Source of the DNA: Przewalskia tangutica
Lineage: Eukaryota > Streptophyta > Magnoliopsida > Solanales > Solanaceae
Direction of reading: 5' to 3'
Length of the DNA: 64,000 nucleotides
Assembly (NCBI GenBank): GCA_029844215.1
Contig: CM056733.1
Span: 43,599,142 to 43,663,141 of the forward strand
The notes under the pieces were generated by a model, which saw only the letters and a program-made list of their open reading frames with translations, was not told the DNA's origin and made no database searches. Both the position numbers and the translations under genes were made by a program. Positions 1 through 11,340 of the stretch are shown here, one piece after another. How positions within the stretch are numbered: position 1 is the stretch's first letter; each line of letters starts with the position of its first letter.

Positions 1-1987
1 CTGGTTTATTCACGTCTGAGCAGCGAGCATGCATATCATTTGAGGACGCAGATTGGGTCCTCGGAGCCGGCAGCTATTCGGCAAGTTCTCCAAGTGTGAG
101 TTTTGGTTGGCCTCGGTGAGTTCCCAGGGCACATTATTGATGGTGTGTTCAGGTGGATACGACAAAGATTGAGGCAGTCAAGTCTTGGCCGAGACCTACT
201 ACTCCGACCGAGGTGCGCAGTTTCTTAGGGCTGGCAGGTTATTATCGTAGGTTTGTGGAGCAGTTTGCTTCGATTTCAGCACCGTTGACTAGGCTGACTC
301 AGAAGGCAGCCAAGTTCCAGTGGACAGAGGCTTGCGAGAAGGGTTTCGAGTTTCTTTGAAGGAAAGGTTGACTACGGCCCGGTTCTTACTCTTCCCGGCG
401 GGTTAGACGGCACGTGATCTATTGTGATGCCTCGGGTATTGGGTGTGTTTTGATGCAAAGACAAGGTGATAGCCTCACGCTTACGATTCACGGAAGCATG
501 AGAGGAATTACCCTACCCACGACTTAGAGTTGGCCGCAGTTATTCATGCCTTGAAGATTTGGAGACATTATTTGTATGGGGTTCATGTGGATATTTATAC
601 AGACCACAAGAGCCTCCAGTATATCTTCAGGCAGAGGGAGCTGAACTTGCGACAGAGACGGTGGTTAGAGTTGTTGAAAGATTATGATGTTGATATTCGA
701 TACCATCCGGGGAAAGCCAATGTAGTTGCTAATGCTTTGAGTCGTAGATCGATGGGGAGCCTGTCAGAGGTAAAGCCAGAGAGACAGGACATGGTCCGTC
801 AGATTCACCAGCTAGCGAGCCTTGGGGTTCGATTGATCGATACCGACGATAGTGGGGTAAGGGTTCGTGAGGTTGTCGAGTCTTCCATCGTTGATGAGGT
901 TAAGAGGCGACAGTTTGAGGACCCAGTGTTGGTATGGTATCGAGATGCAACTCTTCGGGAGGGGAAGAGTCTATTCGAGGTAGCGCCTGATGGGGTGCTA
1001 AGATTTGAGGGTCGGTTGTGTGTTTTCGATGTGACAGGACTTCGTCAGCAGATTCTGGGGGAGGCACACATTGCTCGTTATTCTGTTCATCCGGGGTCGA
1101 CCAAGATGTACCATGACCTCAGATGTTTGTATTGGTGGGATGGCCTGAAGAGGGACGTGGCGGGTTTTGTTGCACAGTGTCCTAATTGCCAGCAGGTCAA
1201 GGTCGAGCACCAGAGGCCCAGTGGATTATTGCAGGCTATTGAGATTCCGACTTGGAAGTGGGAGGTGATCAACATGGACTTTATTACAGGGTTACCTCGT
1301 ACTCAGAGGAAGTACGACTCCATTTGGGTTATTGTTGACAGGCTGACGAAATCAGCCCATTTCTTTCCAGTCAGGACGACGTTTTCGGCTGAGGACTATG
1401 CCAGATTGTACATCAGAGAGATTGTGAGGCTGCACGGTGTCCCTGTGTCGATTATATCAGATAGAGGAGCCCAGTTTACGGCTAACTTCTGGAGGTCTTT
1501 CCAGAAGGGATTAGGGACGCAGGTGAGTCTCAGTACAACTTTTCATCCTCGGTCGACGGAAGGCGGAGCGTACTATCCGAGACGCGAGGATATCCGCGAG
1601 CTGCGTGATTGATTTCGTGGTAGCCGGGAGGATCATTTGCCTCTTGTGGAGTTTGCTTATAACAGGCTACCATTCCAAAGATACGACGGGCGCCATACGA
1701 GGCTTTATATGGGCGGAAATGTAGGTCGCCGATTGGTTGGTTCGACGTGGCGAGGTGTAGTTAGTTGGCCCAGACTTGGTTCAGCAGACTGTGGATAAGG
1801 TGAAGCTTATCCAGGAGAGACTGTTAGCAGCTTAGAGTTGGCAGAAGTCATATGCGGACAATCGACGTCGGCATTTGGAGTTTCAGGTAGACAATTGGGT
1901 CTTCTTGAAGGTGTCACCCATGAAGGGTGTGATGAGATTCGGAAAAAAGGGGAAACTCAGCCCAAGGTACATTGGGCTCTACCAGAT
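1..1987 (+). pseudogene. Element A pol, part 1: RT end, RNase H, integrase (interrupted)
   Basis: Ty3/gypsy polyprotein segment that would copy element RNA and integrate the cDNA. In order: the RT C-terminus just after the catalytic Asp pair (1-150), a connection with SFLGLAGYYRRF (about 210-260), RNase H (about 390-740, with YTDHKSLQ), the HHCC zinc-binding part of integrase (1060-1200, ending CPNCQQVK), and the integrase core (1240-1600, with INMDFITGLP and IISDRGAQF carrying the first two catalytic Asp). Frame is open from 530 to 1609. It breaks near 355, where an extra base makes a stop, and again after about 1550, so the third catalytic acid is garbled. The last RNase H Asp is Asn (codon 731-733). 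Coding stops at 1987, where element B1 is inserted, and resumes at 20026. The N-terminal part lies outside the window. Confidence 0.93.
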
Positions 1988-2201
1988 TGTTATACCCCGT
2001 AGTTCCAGGGTATGTATGTGAGGAAGTACGTACAAGAATACGACAGAAATTTTGGAAAGAAAGAAAGATGTGATATTTCGACGGAAAAGTTTCCGGTTTT
2101 TGTGAAGAAAAAGGTTCGTTAATGGGAATTGGATTCCCAGATTTGGTATTTGGACTTCTTGGATTATTTTAGAATTTTGGGATTTTATTTTCAGAAATGG
2201 T

Positions 2202-2491
2202 CACGTGGACCCACGGAGAAATTTACTGGTTTTGTGGCCCACTTTGTTTTGAGGTTTCCGGTATTTTGGATATTTTCTAAGACGAAATATTTTGACGAAT
2301 CGGGGCGACACGTGTCACCCCATGTCTCACACTTGGCCGAATTGTGGAATGGCTAGGCCACTTGTCCATGCCGAAATGGCCACTACACTTGGCATGGTTT
2401 CGTTTGGCCATGTGGTGTGGGACCCACACACACATGGCCCAATCTTGACCCTACACTTACCTTGATCATGGCCCTGGTTCTTCTATAAATA
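2202..2491 (+). promoter_or_regulatory. B1 5' LTR promoter: G-boxes and TATA box
   Basis: CACGTG at 2202-2207 lies in GGTCACGTGGACCC, and CGACACGTGTCAC surrounds 2308-2315. The TATA box is TATAAATA at 2484-2491. Transcription would be expected about 30 bases further on, near 2515-2525. CACGTG is the core of plant G-box/ABRE sites bound by bZIP and bHLH factors. That use here is inference. Confidence 0.72.
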
Positions 2492-4829
2492 CCCTTTAGC
2501 TTGAAGAGTAAAATCATCCACACTTGAAAGTCTTCCAAGGCAAAATATCCTTTTCCTTTAGAGGTGTTTCGTCCCTCCCCACTTGTGTAGAAAAATACTT
2601 GGAGTATTATTGTATAATCCCAAATACCTTGGCCTAGTATCCCTAGTAGTATTCCAAAAGTTGTTTTAATACTAGGAGCCCGGAAATACTACTTTATCCC
2701 AATAGTTGCAAAATGAAACCCTAGAAAAATCTTCCTAGCTTGGTGGAAGTATTTAGAGAAGTTGTTTAGAAACTTCTAAGGGTCGCTTGGAGCGGTTGAG
2801 CGTAAGGAATGGAGCTAAACGTTGCTCAGGATCGACTTATAAACTTGGATAATTTTTGGGCTTATCGAGGTAATGATCTATGTCCCCCTATTGTAATTGG
2901 ATATTACATATTGTAATAGTTATACTTGAGTATATTATATTGGAAGGATGATTATAAGAATTGAACTGTATTTTCATGAAATGTATTTACGTATAATCGT
3001 TGTATAATTGTGTAGTAGAATTGTACACGTCCGGTTAGACGTATAATCCCCTGGGAGTTGTTGGCCTGGTAACGGGCCTGGATAGGGGAGGAGATTTATG
3101 TGATAGCGTGGGAGGTGTCGCGAATTTTCTGTAGAATAAGGAATCTGATGTTTAGAATATTCTACGAAGAGAGTTAGAAGTTGATATATATATTGTGGTT
3201 GTTATAGGTTGATCTTTCTACGCGTGGCGTACTTGACTTGGCTTGTGGATTAAGCCGAAGAGGTATGTGATTCTTCCTATACTCTTGAGCATGATTGTTG
3301 TGAACTATATAGTACGGTAGACGTACGTGTGTGAAATGAATTTTGTTTGTTTAAAACATAAAGTGTTATAATGGCTTTATGGGAAGTTAGTTATAACGAC
3401 TTTATGAAGATAAAAGAAAGATTTGGTTTTGACAGTAAAACGACTTGATTTTGAAAGTTAAGAGACTTGATCTTGAAAGATAAGAGACTTGACTTATAAC
3501 GACTTGTTTTCGGAAAAGGAGAAGTAACTTGATTTAAGTATAGGTTACTTGTTTTGAAAGGAGTAAGTTAATTGGGTTTTAAAAGAGTATACTTGATGTT
3601 ATTCTAAAAGAAAAGCACTTGGTTTAAAAAGTATAGAGTACTTGATTTTAAAAAGCCTTGTAAAGATTTTTACGAAGGTGAAGTAATTTGGTTTAAAAGT
3701 AAAACGAGTTTTCTTTATATACTACAAGTATTAGTATCATGTGGCTTTTACGTAAAAAGAGGTCTTTTCGAAAGAATGAAAGTATGTAGTATTTTGGGTT
3801 TGAAACCCGGATTATTGATTAAAATGAATGTATGTTGAAATTGCCTATGCTTGTCGTGATAGTCTTTGATGTGCAAGTGTTTTGTTGATATGCTGCCGTG
3901 ACTCTCTGGGAGGGCCGGTTATCTGATTGATTGTTGGACATCCGACGTTGGATTTTCCACGAGTATCGCCCACTTGAGTATCATCTTGTTATTCCTTCGA
4001 CATGCCGACGCCGATGGATGTTCCACGAGCACGCGCCCGCAGGATGGTTTCATGGCCATGACTTCCGAGGTGAGATGCGGGCATGCGGTCATTGTGAGGT
4101 TCAGTTGTTAGTCCATGGACCGCTAATCCATGAAGCTTGCCGCGTGACGAACAATCACGCTTGATTTGTACATGTGGTTACAGCACACTTTAGATACTTG
4201 TCTGGTCATTTCTCGTATCGGTAGTCTTTGGTAGATAGCTTGAGATACTTGCCTCGGTCATATCTCGTGAGACGATGGCTAAGTACGTTAGCTTTGGTAC
4301 TTGCCTCGGCGATTGCGGCTAGCTTTTGATCCAGTAATTAGCTTCCGTACCTTTCCCGTGAAGTTTTATGACTAGCTTTTGATCCGTATAGAGCGATTCT
4401 ACTCGCCCGTCGGTTTGACGACGCAGCAGATCTAGTGTTCGAGTTCACATACGGGTGTTGTTTTACATCATGCCGCAGATGAGAATGAGTTCCACGGCAT
4501 GAGTGATATTATGGGCGTGAGACCCACGATTATGTGAGTGACTATTGCGGGATATCGTCCCTTACTTGGCATAACTGTTTACTTATCGCAAAAATGGTTT
4601 TATAAAATGATGAAATGTGATTTCATTACAGTATTTTCAGCTTCACATACTTGGTACCTGTTGTACTGACCTCCTTCGGGGGGCTGCGTTCATGCCGCAG
4701 GTAGAGGTACACTAGTTGTTGATCCTCGCTCATAGGATCGCAGTTCAGCGTTTGGGAAGCTCCGTTTCTCCGGAGGCTTATCTTTTGGTATAGTCCCCTG
4801 TCATTGTAGGTACTTGTACATTCAGGAGT

Positions 4830-4852
4830 ATGGCGGGGCCCTGTCCCGCCAT
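4830..4852 (+). other. GC-rich hairpin in LTRs
   Basis: ATGGCGGG and CCCGCCAT pair perfectly around GCCCTGT, about 230 bases before the LTR end. Copies are at 12275-12296, 19535-19556, 26922-26943 and 60968-60990. In B1's 3' LTR it is split by B2. Confidence 0.8.
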
Positions 4853-5083
4853 GGTTGTTGTTACATTCTTAGAGGTCTGTAGTACTGTTGTGGGCAGGGT
4901 TTGTAAAGGATTGTAACTGTTCGATTATATGTATATACATGAAGGCGACCGTTTTGGTTGGCCTGTTTTCTTGTGATGTATCTTGTTTCCTGTTTAAGTT
5001 TTTATTTCACTGATTTTCTCGATGTTGTATCACCAGGTGCGAGGTAGGCACGATCCACGCCCGAGGTCGGGTCGTGACAAAAG

Positions 5084-5094
5084 TGGTATCGAGC
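5084..5094 (+). other. B1 primer-binding site (initiator Met tRNA)
   Basis: TGGTATCGAGC lies 4 bases after the LTR end. The known plant initiator-Met primer site is TGGTATCAGAGC. One base is missing at the CAG, and the same change recurs in B2, E and F. Confidence 0.85.
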
Positions 5095-5138
5095 GATTAA
5101 TCCTCGGAAAGTGTCTCTGCATCGTATCTAGTAGTCTT

Positions 5139-5172
5139 GATTATCGGCGTGTTGCGCACCACACCTATAATC
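5139..5172 (+). other. B1 leader hairpin with self-complementary loop
   Basis: Left arm GATTATCGGCGTG and right arm CACACCTATAATC pair almost completely. The loop contains TGCGCA. It lies about 45 bases after the primer-binding site and before gag. The same structure is in B2, E, F and H. Confidence 0.7.
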
Positions 5173-5282
5173 GTGAGGCTATGGATATCTAGGATTGGTT
5201 TCTATTTCTTCTCACTCGAGATCGTGCCTTAGAGTTGTGTTATAAGTTGGACTCCTTCCCGACGTATTCTTTCTCGCCGATT

Positions 5283-6409
5283 ATGCCTCCACGTAAGGCA
5301 ACCAGAGCCTGGCAAGGCAGCGAGAGGAGCCGCTAGTAGGATGCCGAGGAGTACGAGGGCGCAGGCCCGGTCATTACCTGAGATAGTGCTTCAGACGGCG
5401 AGTTTTGTGACGCCGCCAGCCCCAACAGAGTTTAGGGCGCGGCAAAGGTCGCAGAGACCACTGTACTGAGCCTCCATCCCACACTGGAGCGGGAGATGGG
5501 TTACGCGAGATGGCCCGATTACTAGCCGTGATCGCGGCGATACGAGGATAGGCCGACGCAGCAGCCTGATTCAGAGCCCCCGTAGTTCACCCCGCATCGG
5601 ATAGTTTGAGGCTACGGATTTTCTCGAGTCAGCCCGCGAGTTCTACGGTCGAGGCACGAGGATGATCCGCAGTGTTCATCCGTCGATTCTGAGGATCATG
5701 CGAGTGATCAAGGCTTCGAGACCGAGTCCGTGATTTTGTTCGCATCGGCCGCGTGATACCGCAATGATCGGGTTTGATTCGTGGGAGCTGTCCCGGGGGG
5801 AGCATGCGCCTCCAGCTATTTGGGATGAGTTCTCGGAGGCATTTCTCAGCCATTTCTTTCCTCCGCAGATGAGGAGGGCACGGGCCGACATGTTTCTGAT
5901 GCTGAGACAGGGGGACGCACAGTTCGGGAGTACAACGTAGAGTTCGACTCGTTGGCTCGATATGTCCCTGCGTTAGTAGCTAATATGGAGGACAGAGTGC
6001 ACCGCTATGTCACAGGGCTTGATGACTACTTGGCAGAGTCTTGTTCAGGTGTATCGCTTCAGCCGGACATGGACATTGCCCGCATGCAGGCTCATGCACT
6101 AGGGTGTGAGGCACGGAGAGACCGACGGATTGACCAATACCAGAAGAAGGCGGGGCGGCAGGTCCTTTGGCAACTTTCAAGGAGGGCCGCAAAGGCGAGA
6201 CTAGTTATGCACCTCCGCCGATGCAGTGGTCCTCACGCCTTCGTGAGCGTCGTGGCTCCTGTGGTTGAGTTTTCGAGGAGCGGGAGGTTTGGCGGATGCC
6301 ACCCCAACCTCGGTGTGGCGGTGTGGTAAAACCCATGCGGAGTGTCGCGGTATTCAGAGAGTTTGTTTTACATGCGGCAGGCCATTTAGCGAAGAATTGT
6401 CCGACCAGG
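5283..6409 (+). pseudogene. B1 gag (frameshifted)
   Basis: Capsid/nucleocapsid protein that would package element RNA in virus-like particles. The start ATG at 5283 opens MPPRKATRAW, as in B2 (12718). A retrotransposon gag domain is readable around 5850-6150, with QMRRARAD, then RYVPALVANMEDRVHRYV in another frame, then ARMQAHALG. A zinc-knuckle-like segment, CFTCG followed by HLAKNCP-type coding in shifted frames, lies at 6366-6406, followed by a stop. At least three frame changes are needed to read it through. Many occur at CAG/CTG positions, so some may be sequence errors. Confidence 0.8.
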
Positions 6410-7229
6410 TAGCGCGATGTTGAGACTCGCCTTCGGATCTGCATTGCGTTCTTCACCTTCGATGGCTAAGCGGTGTCCATACACCGCGCCGCGAGGTGGG
6501 TCGTGGTGGAAGCTCAGCCATGGCGGTCCTTGAACCGCCTATTTGATTTCGTATATCCTTTACACTCACAGAGACTAGTATGCATTGATGATGTGATCTT
6601 GTGCTAAGTATTATGTTAATTGTGATTTAGAGGCCCGGTTAGTAAAGGGGAAGTTGGGTACATAGAGATTGTGAGCCCTAGAATATTATACGTGGAGACC
6701 TTAGAGGCGAGGCCGTCTTGGGTAAAAGATTTTGTTTGCGATTTGACCTTTGTTGGAGTGCATAGTATACGTGGGGTATAATTGCGTGATAAGTCCTCGG
6801 GTGTGAATTATAAGAGGTAGTTGAGCTAAGAAGACTACCAGGTTTTATTGACTTGATTAGTGAGATTGTTAGGACGGAACAAGGATTGGCGTGAAATGGG
6901 TGGGTTGAGGCGGATGGCGGGTCAACCCGCAGCCCTAATAGGTGGGTCAATTTGTGGTGGTCCCGCTATGTGATTGGGTCACGCAGGTGTTAGGCCCAAG
7001 TTAGGTAACCATCGTATGAGTTCGTGGATGTGTTCGACCAGACGGATCGTGAAGGCCGAGATAGGCCTTAGAGTAAATTGAAGCTAGTGGAGCTGTTGTG
7101 AGATTAGAAATGATTTCCTTGTTAGCTTGGATTTGTATGATATACTATGGCCGTTGATGGCGTGATTGGTTTCGTAAGTATAGTAGTGAAGACTATACTG
7201 CAAGACACGCTTGTTTGGAGACTTAGTAG
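6410..7229 (+). other. B1 pol-replacing segment, no recognised coding
   Basis: About 820 bases between gag and the polypurine tract, where pol should be. I recognise no RT, RNase H or integrase motif. The segment from about 6620 on (around GGAGACCTTAGAGGC, GAGCTAAGAAGACTACCAGG and GTGTTAGGCCCAAGTT) is recognisably shared with F (41940-42330) and, on the other strand, with E (about 32050-32400) and H (about 55150-55500). Confidence 0.75.
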
Positions 7230-7258
7230 AACATTCGACGAATGTTTCTAAGGAAGAA
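7230..7258 (+). other. B1 polypurine tract with upstream hairpin
   Basis: AACATTCG and CGAATGTT form an inverted repeat at 7230-7246. It is followed by AAGGAAGAA directly before the 3' LTR. Plus-strand DNA priming is the known role of such a tract. In other copies the tract is longer (AAGGAGGGGAGAA). Confidence 0.82.
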
Positions 7259-10095
7259 TGTTATACCCGTAGTTCCAGGGTATGTATGTGAGGACGTACG
7301 TACAAGAATACGACAAAAATATTGGAAAGAAAGAAAGATGTGATTTTTAACGAGAAAAGTTTCGGCTTTTTGTGAAGAAAAAGGTTCGTTAATGGAATTG
7401 ATTCCCGATTTGGTATTTGGACTTCTTGGATTATTTTAGAATTTTGGGATTTTATTTTCGAAATGGTCACGTGGGACCCACTGAGAAATTTAACGCTTTG
7501 TGGGCCCACATTTTTTGAGGTTTCGGTATTTTGGATATTTTCTAAGACGAAATATTTTGACGAATCGGGCGACACGTGTCACCCCATGTGTCACACTTGG
7601 CCGAATTGTTGACGTGGCCAGCCACTTGTCTCGCCGAAATGGCCACTACACTTGGCATGGTTTTCGTTTGGCCATGTGGTGTGGTGGGACCCACACACAC
7701 ATGGCCCAATCTTGACCCTACACATACCTTGATCATGGCCCTTGGTTCTTCTATAAATACCCCTTAGCTTGAAGAGTAAAATCATCCACACTTGAAAGTC
7801 TTCCAAGGCAAAATATCCCTTTCCCTTTAGGTGTTTTCGCCCTCCCCACTTGTGTAGAAAAATACTTGGAGTATTATTGTATAATCCCAAATACCTTGGC
7901 CTAGTATCCTAGTAGTATTCCAAAGTTGTTTTAATACTAGAGCAGGAAATACTACTTTATCCCAATAGTCGCAAAATGAAACCCTAGAAAAATCTTCCTA
8001 GCTTGGTGGAAGTATTTAGAGAAGTTGTTTAGAAACTTCTAAGGGTCGCTTGGAGCGGGTTGGAGCGTAAGGAATTGGAGCTAAACGTTGCTCAGGATCG
8101 ACTTATAAACTTGGATAATTTTTGGGCTTATCGAGGTAATGATCTATGTCCCCCTATTGTAATTGGATATTACATATTGTAATAGTTATACTTGAGTATA
8201 TTATATTGGAAGGATGATTATAAAGAATTGAACTGTATTTACATAGGGTTGTATTTACAGTAGACTGTTGTATAATTGTGGAGTAGAATTGTACACGTCC
8301 GGTTAGACGTATAATCCCCTGGGAGTTGTTGGCCTGGTAGCGGGCCTGGATAGGGGAGGAGATTTATGTGATAGCGGGGGGGGAGGTGCTGCCGAATTTT
8401 CTGTAGAATAAGGAATCTGGTGTTTAGAATATTCTACGAAGAGAGTTAGAAGTTGATATATATATTGTGGTTGTTATAGGTGGATCTTTCTACGCGCGGC
8501 ATACTTGACTTGTGGATTAAGCCAAGAGGTATGTGATTCTTCCTATACTCTTGAGCATGATTGTTGTGAACTATATAGTACCAGAGACGACGTGTGTGAA
8601 ATGAATTTTGTTTGTTTAAAACATAAAGTGTTATAATGGCTTTATGGGAAGTTAGTTATAACGACTTTATGAAGATAAAAGAAAGATTTGGTTTTGACAA
8701 GAAACGACTTGATTTTGAAAGTTAAGAGACTTGATCTTGAAAGATAAGAGACTTGACTTATAACGACTTGTTTTCGGAAAAGGAGAAGTAACTTGATTTA
8801 AGTATAGGTTACTTGTTTTGAAAAGAGTAAGTTAATTGGGTTTTAAAAGAGTATACTTGATGTTGTTCTAAAAGAAAAGCACTTGGTTTAAAAAGTATAG
8901 AGTACTTGATTTTAAAAAGCCTTGTAAAGATTTTTACGAAGGTGAAGTAATTTGGTTTAAAAGTAAAACGTGTTTTCTTTATATACTACGAGTATTAGTA
9001 TCATGTGGCTTTTACGTAAAAAAAGGTCTTTTCGAAAGAATGAAAGTATGTAGTATTTTGGGTTTGAAACCCGGATTGTTGATTAAAATGAATGTATGTT
9101 GAAATTGCCTATGCTTGTCGTGATAGTCTTTTATGTGCAAGTGTTTTGTTGATATGCTGTCGTGACTCTCTGGGAGGGCCGGTTATCTGATTGATTGTTG
9201 GACATACTGACGCGTTAGATTTTCCACGAGTATGCATCCACTTTGAGTATCATCTTGTTATTCCTTTGGACATGCTGACGCGATGGATGTTCCACGAGCA
9301 TGCGTCCAGTAGGATGGTTTCATGGCCATGACTTCCGAGGTGAGATGCCGAGGCATGCGGTCATTGTGAGGTTCAGGTTGTTAGTCCATGGACCGCTAAT
9401 CCATGAAGCTTGCCGCGGTGACGAACAATCACGGGCTTGATTTGTACATGTGGTTACAGGCACACTTTAGATACTTGTCCTGGTCATTTCTCGTGTATCG
9501 GCAGGCTGCTGGTAGATAGCTTGAGATACTTGCCTCGGTCTTATCTCGTGAGACGGTTGGCTAGGGTACGTTAGCTTTGGTACTTGCCTCGGCGCGCGTG
9601 GCTAGCTTTTGATCCGTAATTAGCTGCACCTTGCCGTGAAGTTTTATGACTAGCTTTTGGATCCGTATGAGCGATTCTACTCGCCCGTCGGTTTGACGAC
9701 GCAGCAGATCTAGTGTTCAGTTCACATACGGGTGTTGTTTTACATTATGTAACGCCGGCGGTGAGAATGAGTTCCACGCATGAGTGATATTATGGGCGTG
9801 AGACCCACAGATTATGTGAGTGATTATTTGGAGGATACGCGTCCTTTACTTGACATAATCAAGTACTTATTGCGAAATGGTTTTATAAAAAGATGAAATG
9901 TGATTTCATTACGATTTTCGCCACATACTTGGTACTGTTGTAATCGACCTCGGGCCGCGTCATGCCGCGGTGAGGTACACCGCTTGTTGATCCTCGCTCA
10001 TAGGATCGCATTCAGCTGGGAAGCTCCGTTTCTCGAGGCTTATCTTTGTATAGTCCTGTCATTGTAGGTACTTGTACATCTGTGGTATGGCGAGG
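7259..10095 (+). repeat. 3' LTR of B1, part 1
   Basis: Starts TGTTATACCCGTAGTTCC and is colinear with 1988-4837. It holds the same G-boxes (7468-7473 and 7571-7580) and TATAAATA (7752-7759). It stops inside the GC-rich LTR hairpin at 10095, where B2 begins, and continues at 19777. Confidence 0.93.
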
Positions 10096-10470
10096 TGTTA
10101 TACCCGTATTTCCAGTATGTATGTAAGGGAATACGACAAAAAGTCTAGCCTTAAAGTTTAGGCAAAACGCTTTTTTTGGGCACAACTCACAAAACGAATA
10201 GTTTTCCGACGAAACGCTTCCACGGCTCGTAGGGTAAATTCCGCCATGCCATTTCTAATTTTTATGCGGATTTTTCCGAGAGACGAAACATTTTGGACCA
10301 ACGGGAGGCGACACTTGGCACCTCCAATGGTGGACTTCAAATCGCCCATTTGGACGAATTGACTAGCAATGGCACGCTTTTTGTGCCTTGGCACAAGTCG
10401 GAGTTGGTAGGATATTTGTGTATAGTTAATCCTCACCCTACACTTGCCTTGCACTTGTCTTAATCTTGGC

Positions 10471-10501
10471 CATTGGTTGGCCACTTCTTGACCTATAAAT
10501 A
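10471..10501 (+). promoter_or_regulatory. B2 5' LTR core promoter: CCAAT and TATA boxes
   Basis: CATTGG (an inverted CCAAT box) at 10471 lies in a nearly palindromic GGCCATTGGTTGGCC. TATAAATA is at 10494-10501. The 3' LTR repeats this, with TATAAATA at 17759-17766. Confidence 0.7.
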
Positions 10502-11226
10502 CCCCCCTTAAGATGAAGAGTTCTTCATCCACAAAGTTATCTTCCAAGTCTAAAAATCCTCTCCTCTCCCTTGAGCCATTTCGTCCCAAACACCTCCCCT
10601 TTGAGTAGTTGTCGAGGCTTCCTCCCCCCCTAGCCTAGCCAAAAACCTACCCCCCTCCCTTGGTAGAAAAAGTTGCCTTCTTGTATTGTTATAATGCCCA
10701 AAATACCCTAGCCCAAATACCTTAGTACTTAGTAGAAGTTGTGAAGAACTTCTAAGGTTTCCTTGGAGCATACAACTTAGGAGCAAAACCTTGCTCAGGC
10801 GCGACTTTTCTAGGATATTATTGGGCTTACTGAGGTAACTAATCCTAACCCTCTTTTGAATTAGAGAATACTTACTGTTGTAGTATTAGAATAAGTATTA
10901 AATACTTAGAAGAATATCACAGAATAGAATTGAACTGTTACCACAGTAGAAGGGTTTAAAAGAAGAATAATCAAATCAGATTTACATAGACTGTTTTCAC
11001 ATGAGACTTATATAGCTCACCGGTAGGGAAGCACGCCCAACTTTCCATAATTGTGAACCCTGCTTAGAATGACCTTGAGTAGTCTTTGATAGATGTCCGT
11101 GACTATTATAGAGTGACTCTCTGCGCGACATATTCAACTTAAGTGGTTTTCACGGTAGGTATGTGATTCTTCCTAAAGCATGATATTTTACAATATATAT
11201 AGTACGGTAGACGCATACGTGTTAAC

Positions 11227-11340
11227 TAAAATATAACTACGGCAATGTCTTTGACTTAAGCACGAATAATACTTACGGCAATGCCTCACGCTTAAGCCTG
11301 AATAACACTTACTGAATGCCTCACGCTTAAGCCCGAATAA
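11227..11340 (+). repeat. 36-base tandem units in the B2 LTR
   Basis: Three degenerate units of about 36 bases. Each has ACGGCAATG or ACTGAATG, then CTTAAGC, then GAATAA. The same array is in the 3' LTR (18497-18602). Two units occur in F (38432-38505 and 44392-44455). Confidence 0.7.

Larger units (their letters stand above)
1988..5079 (+). repeat. 5' LTR of B1 (3.09 kb, group 1)
   Basis: Starts TGTTATACCCCGTAG and ends GGGTCGTGACA, with the primer-binding site 4 bases further on. It matches 7259-10095 plus 19777-20025 almost throughout. U3 holds two CACGTG cores and a TATA box. The body from about 3350 to 3720 is a run of degenerate units around ACTTGATTT followed by AAAAG. No believable long ORF is present. 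A GC-rich hairpin lies at 4830-4852. Confidence 0.93.

Noticed and set aside
1..1987. Endogenous pararetrovirus or virus-derived pol
   Set aside because: The integrase domain, chromodomain-like tail, LTR, primer site and polypurine tract identify a Ty3/gypsy retrotransposon.
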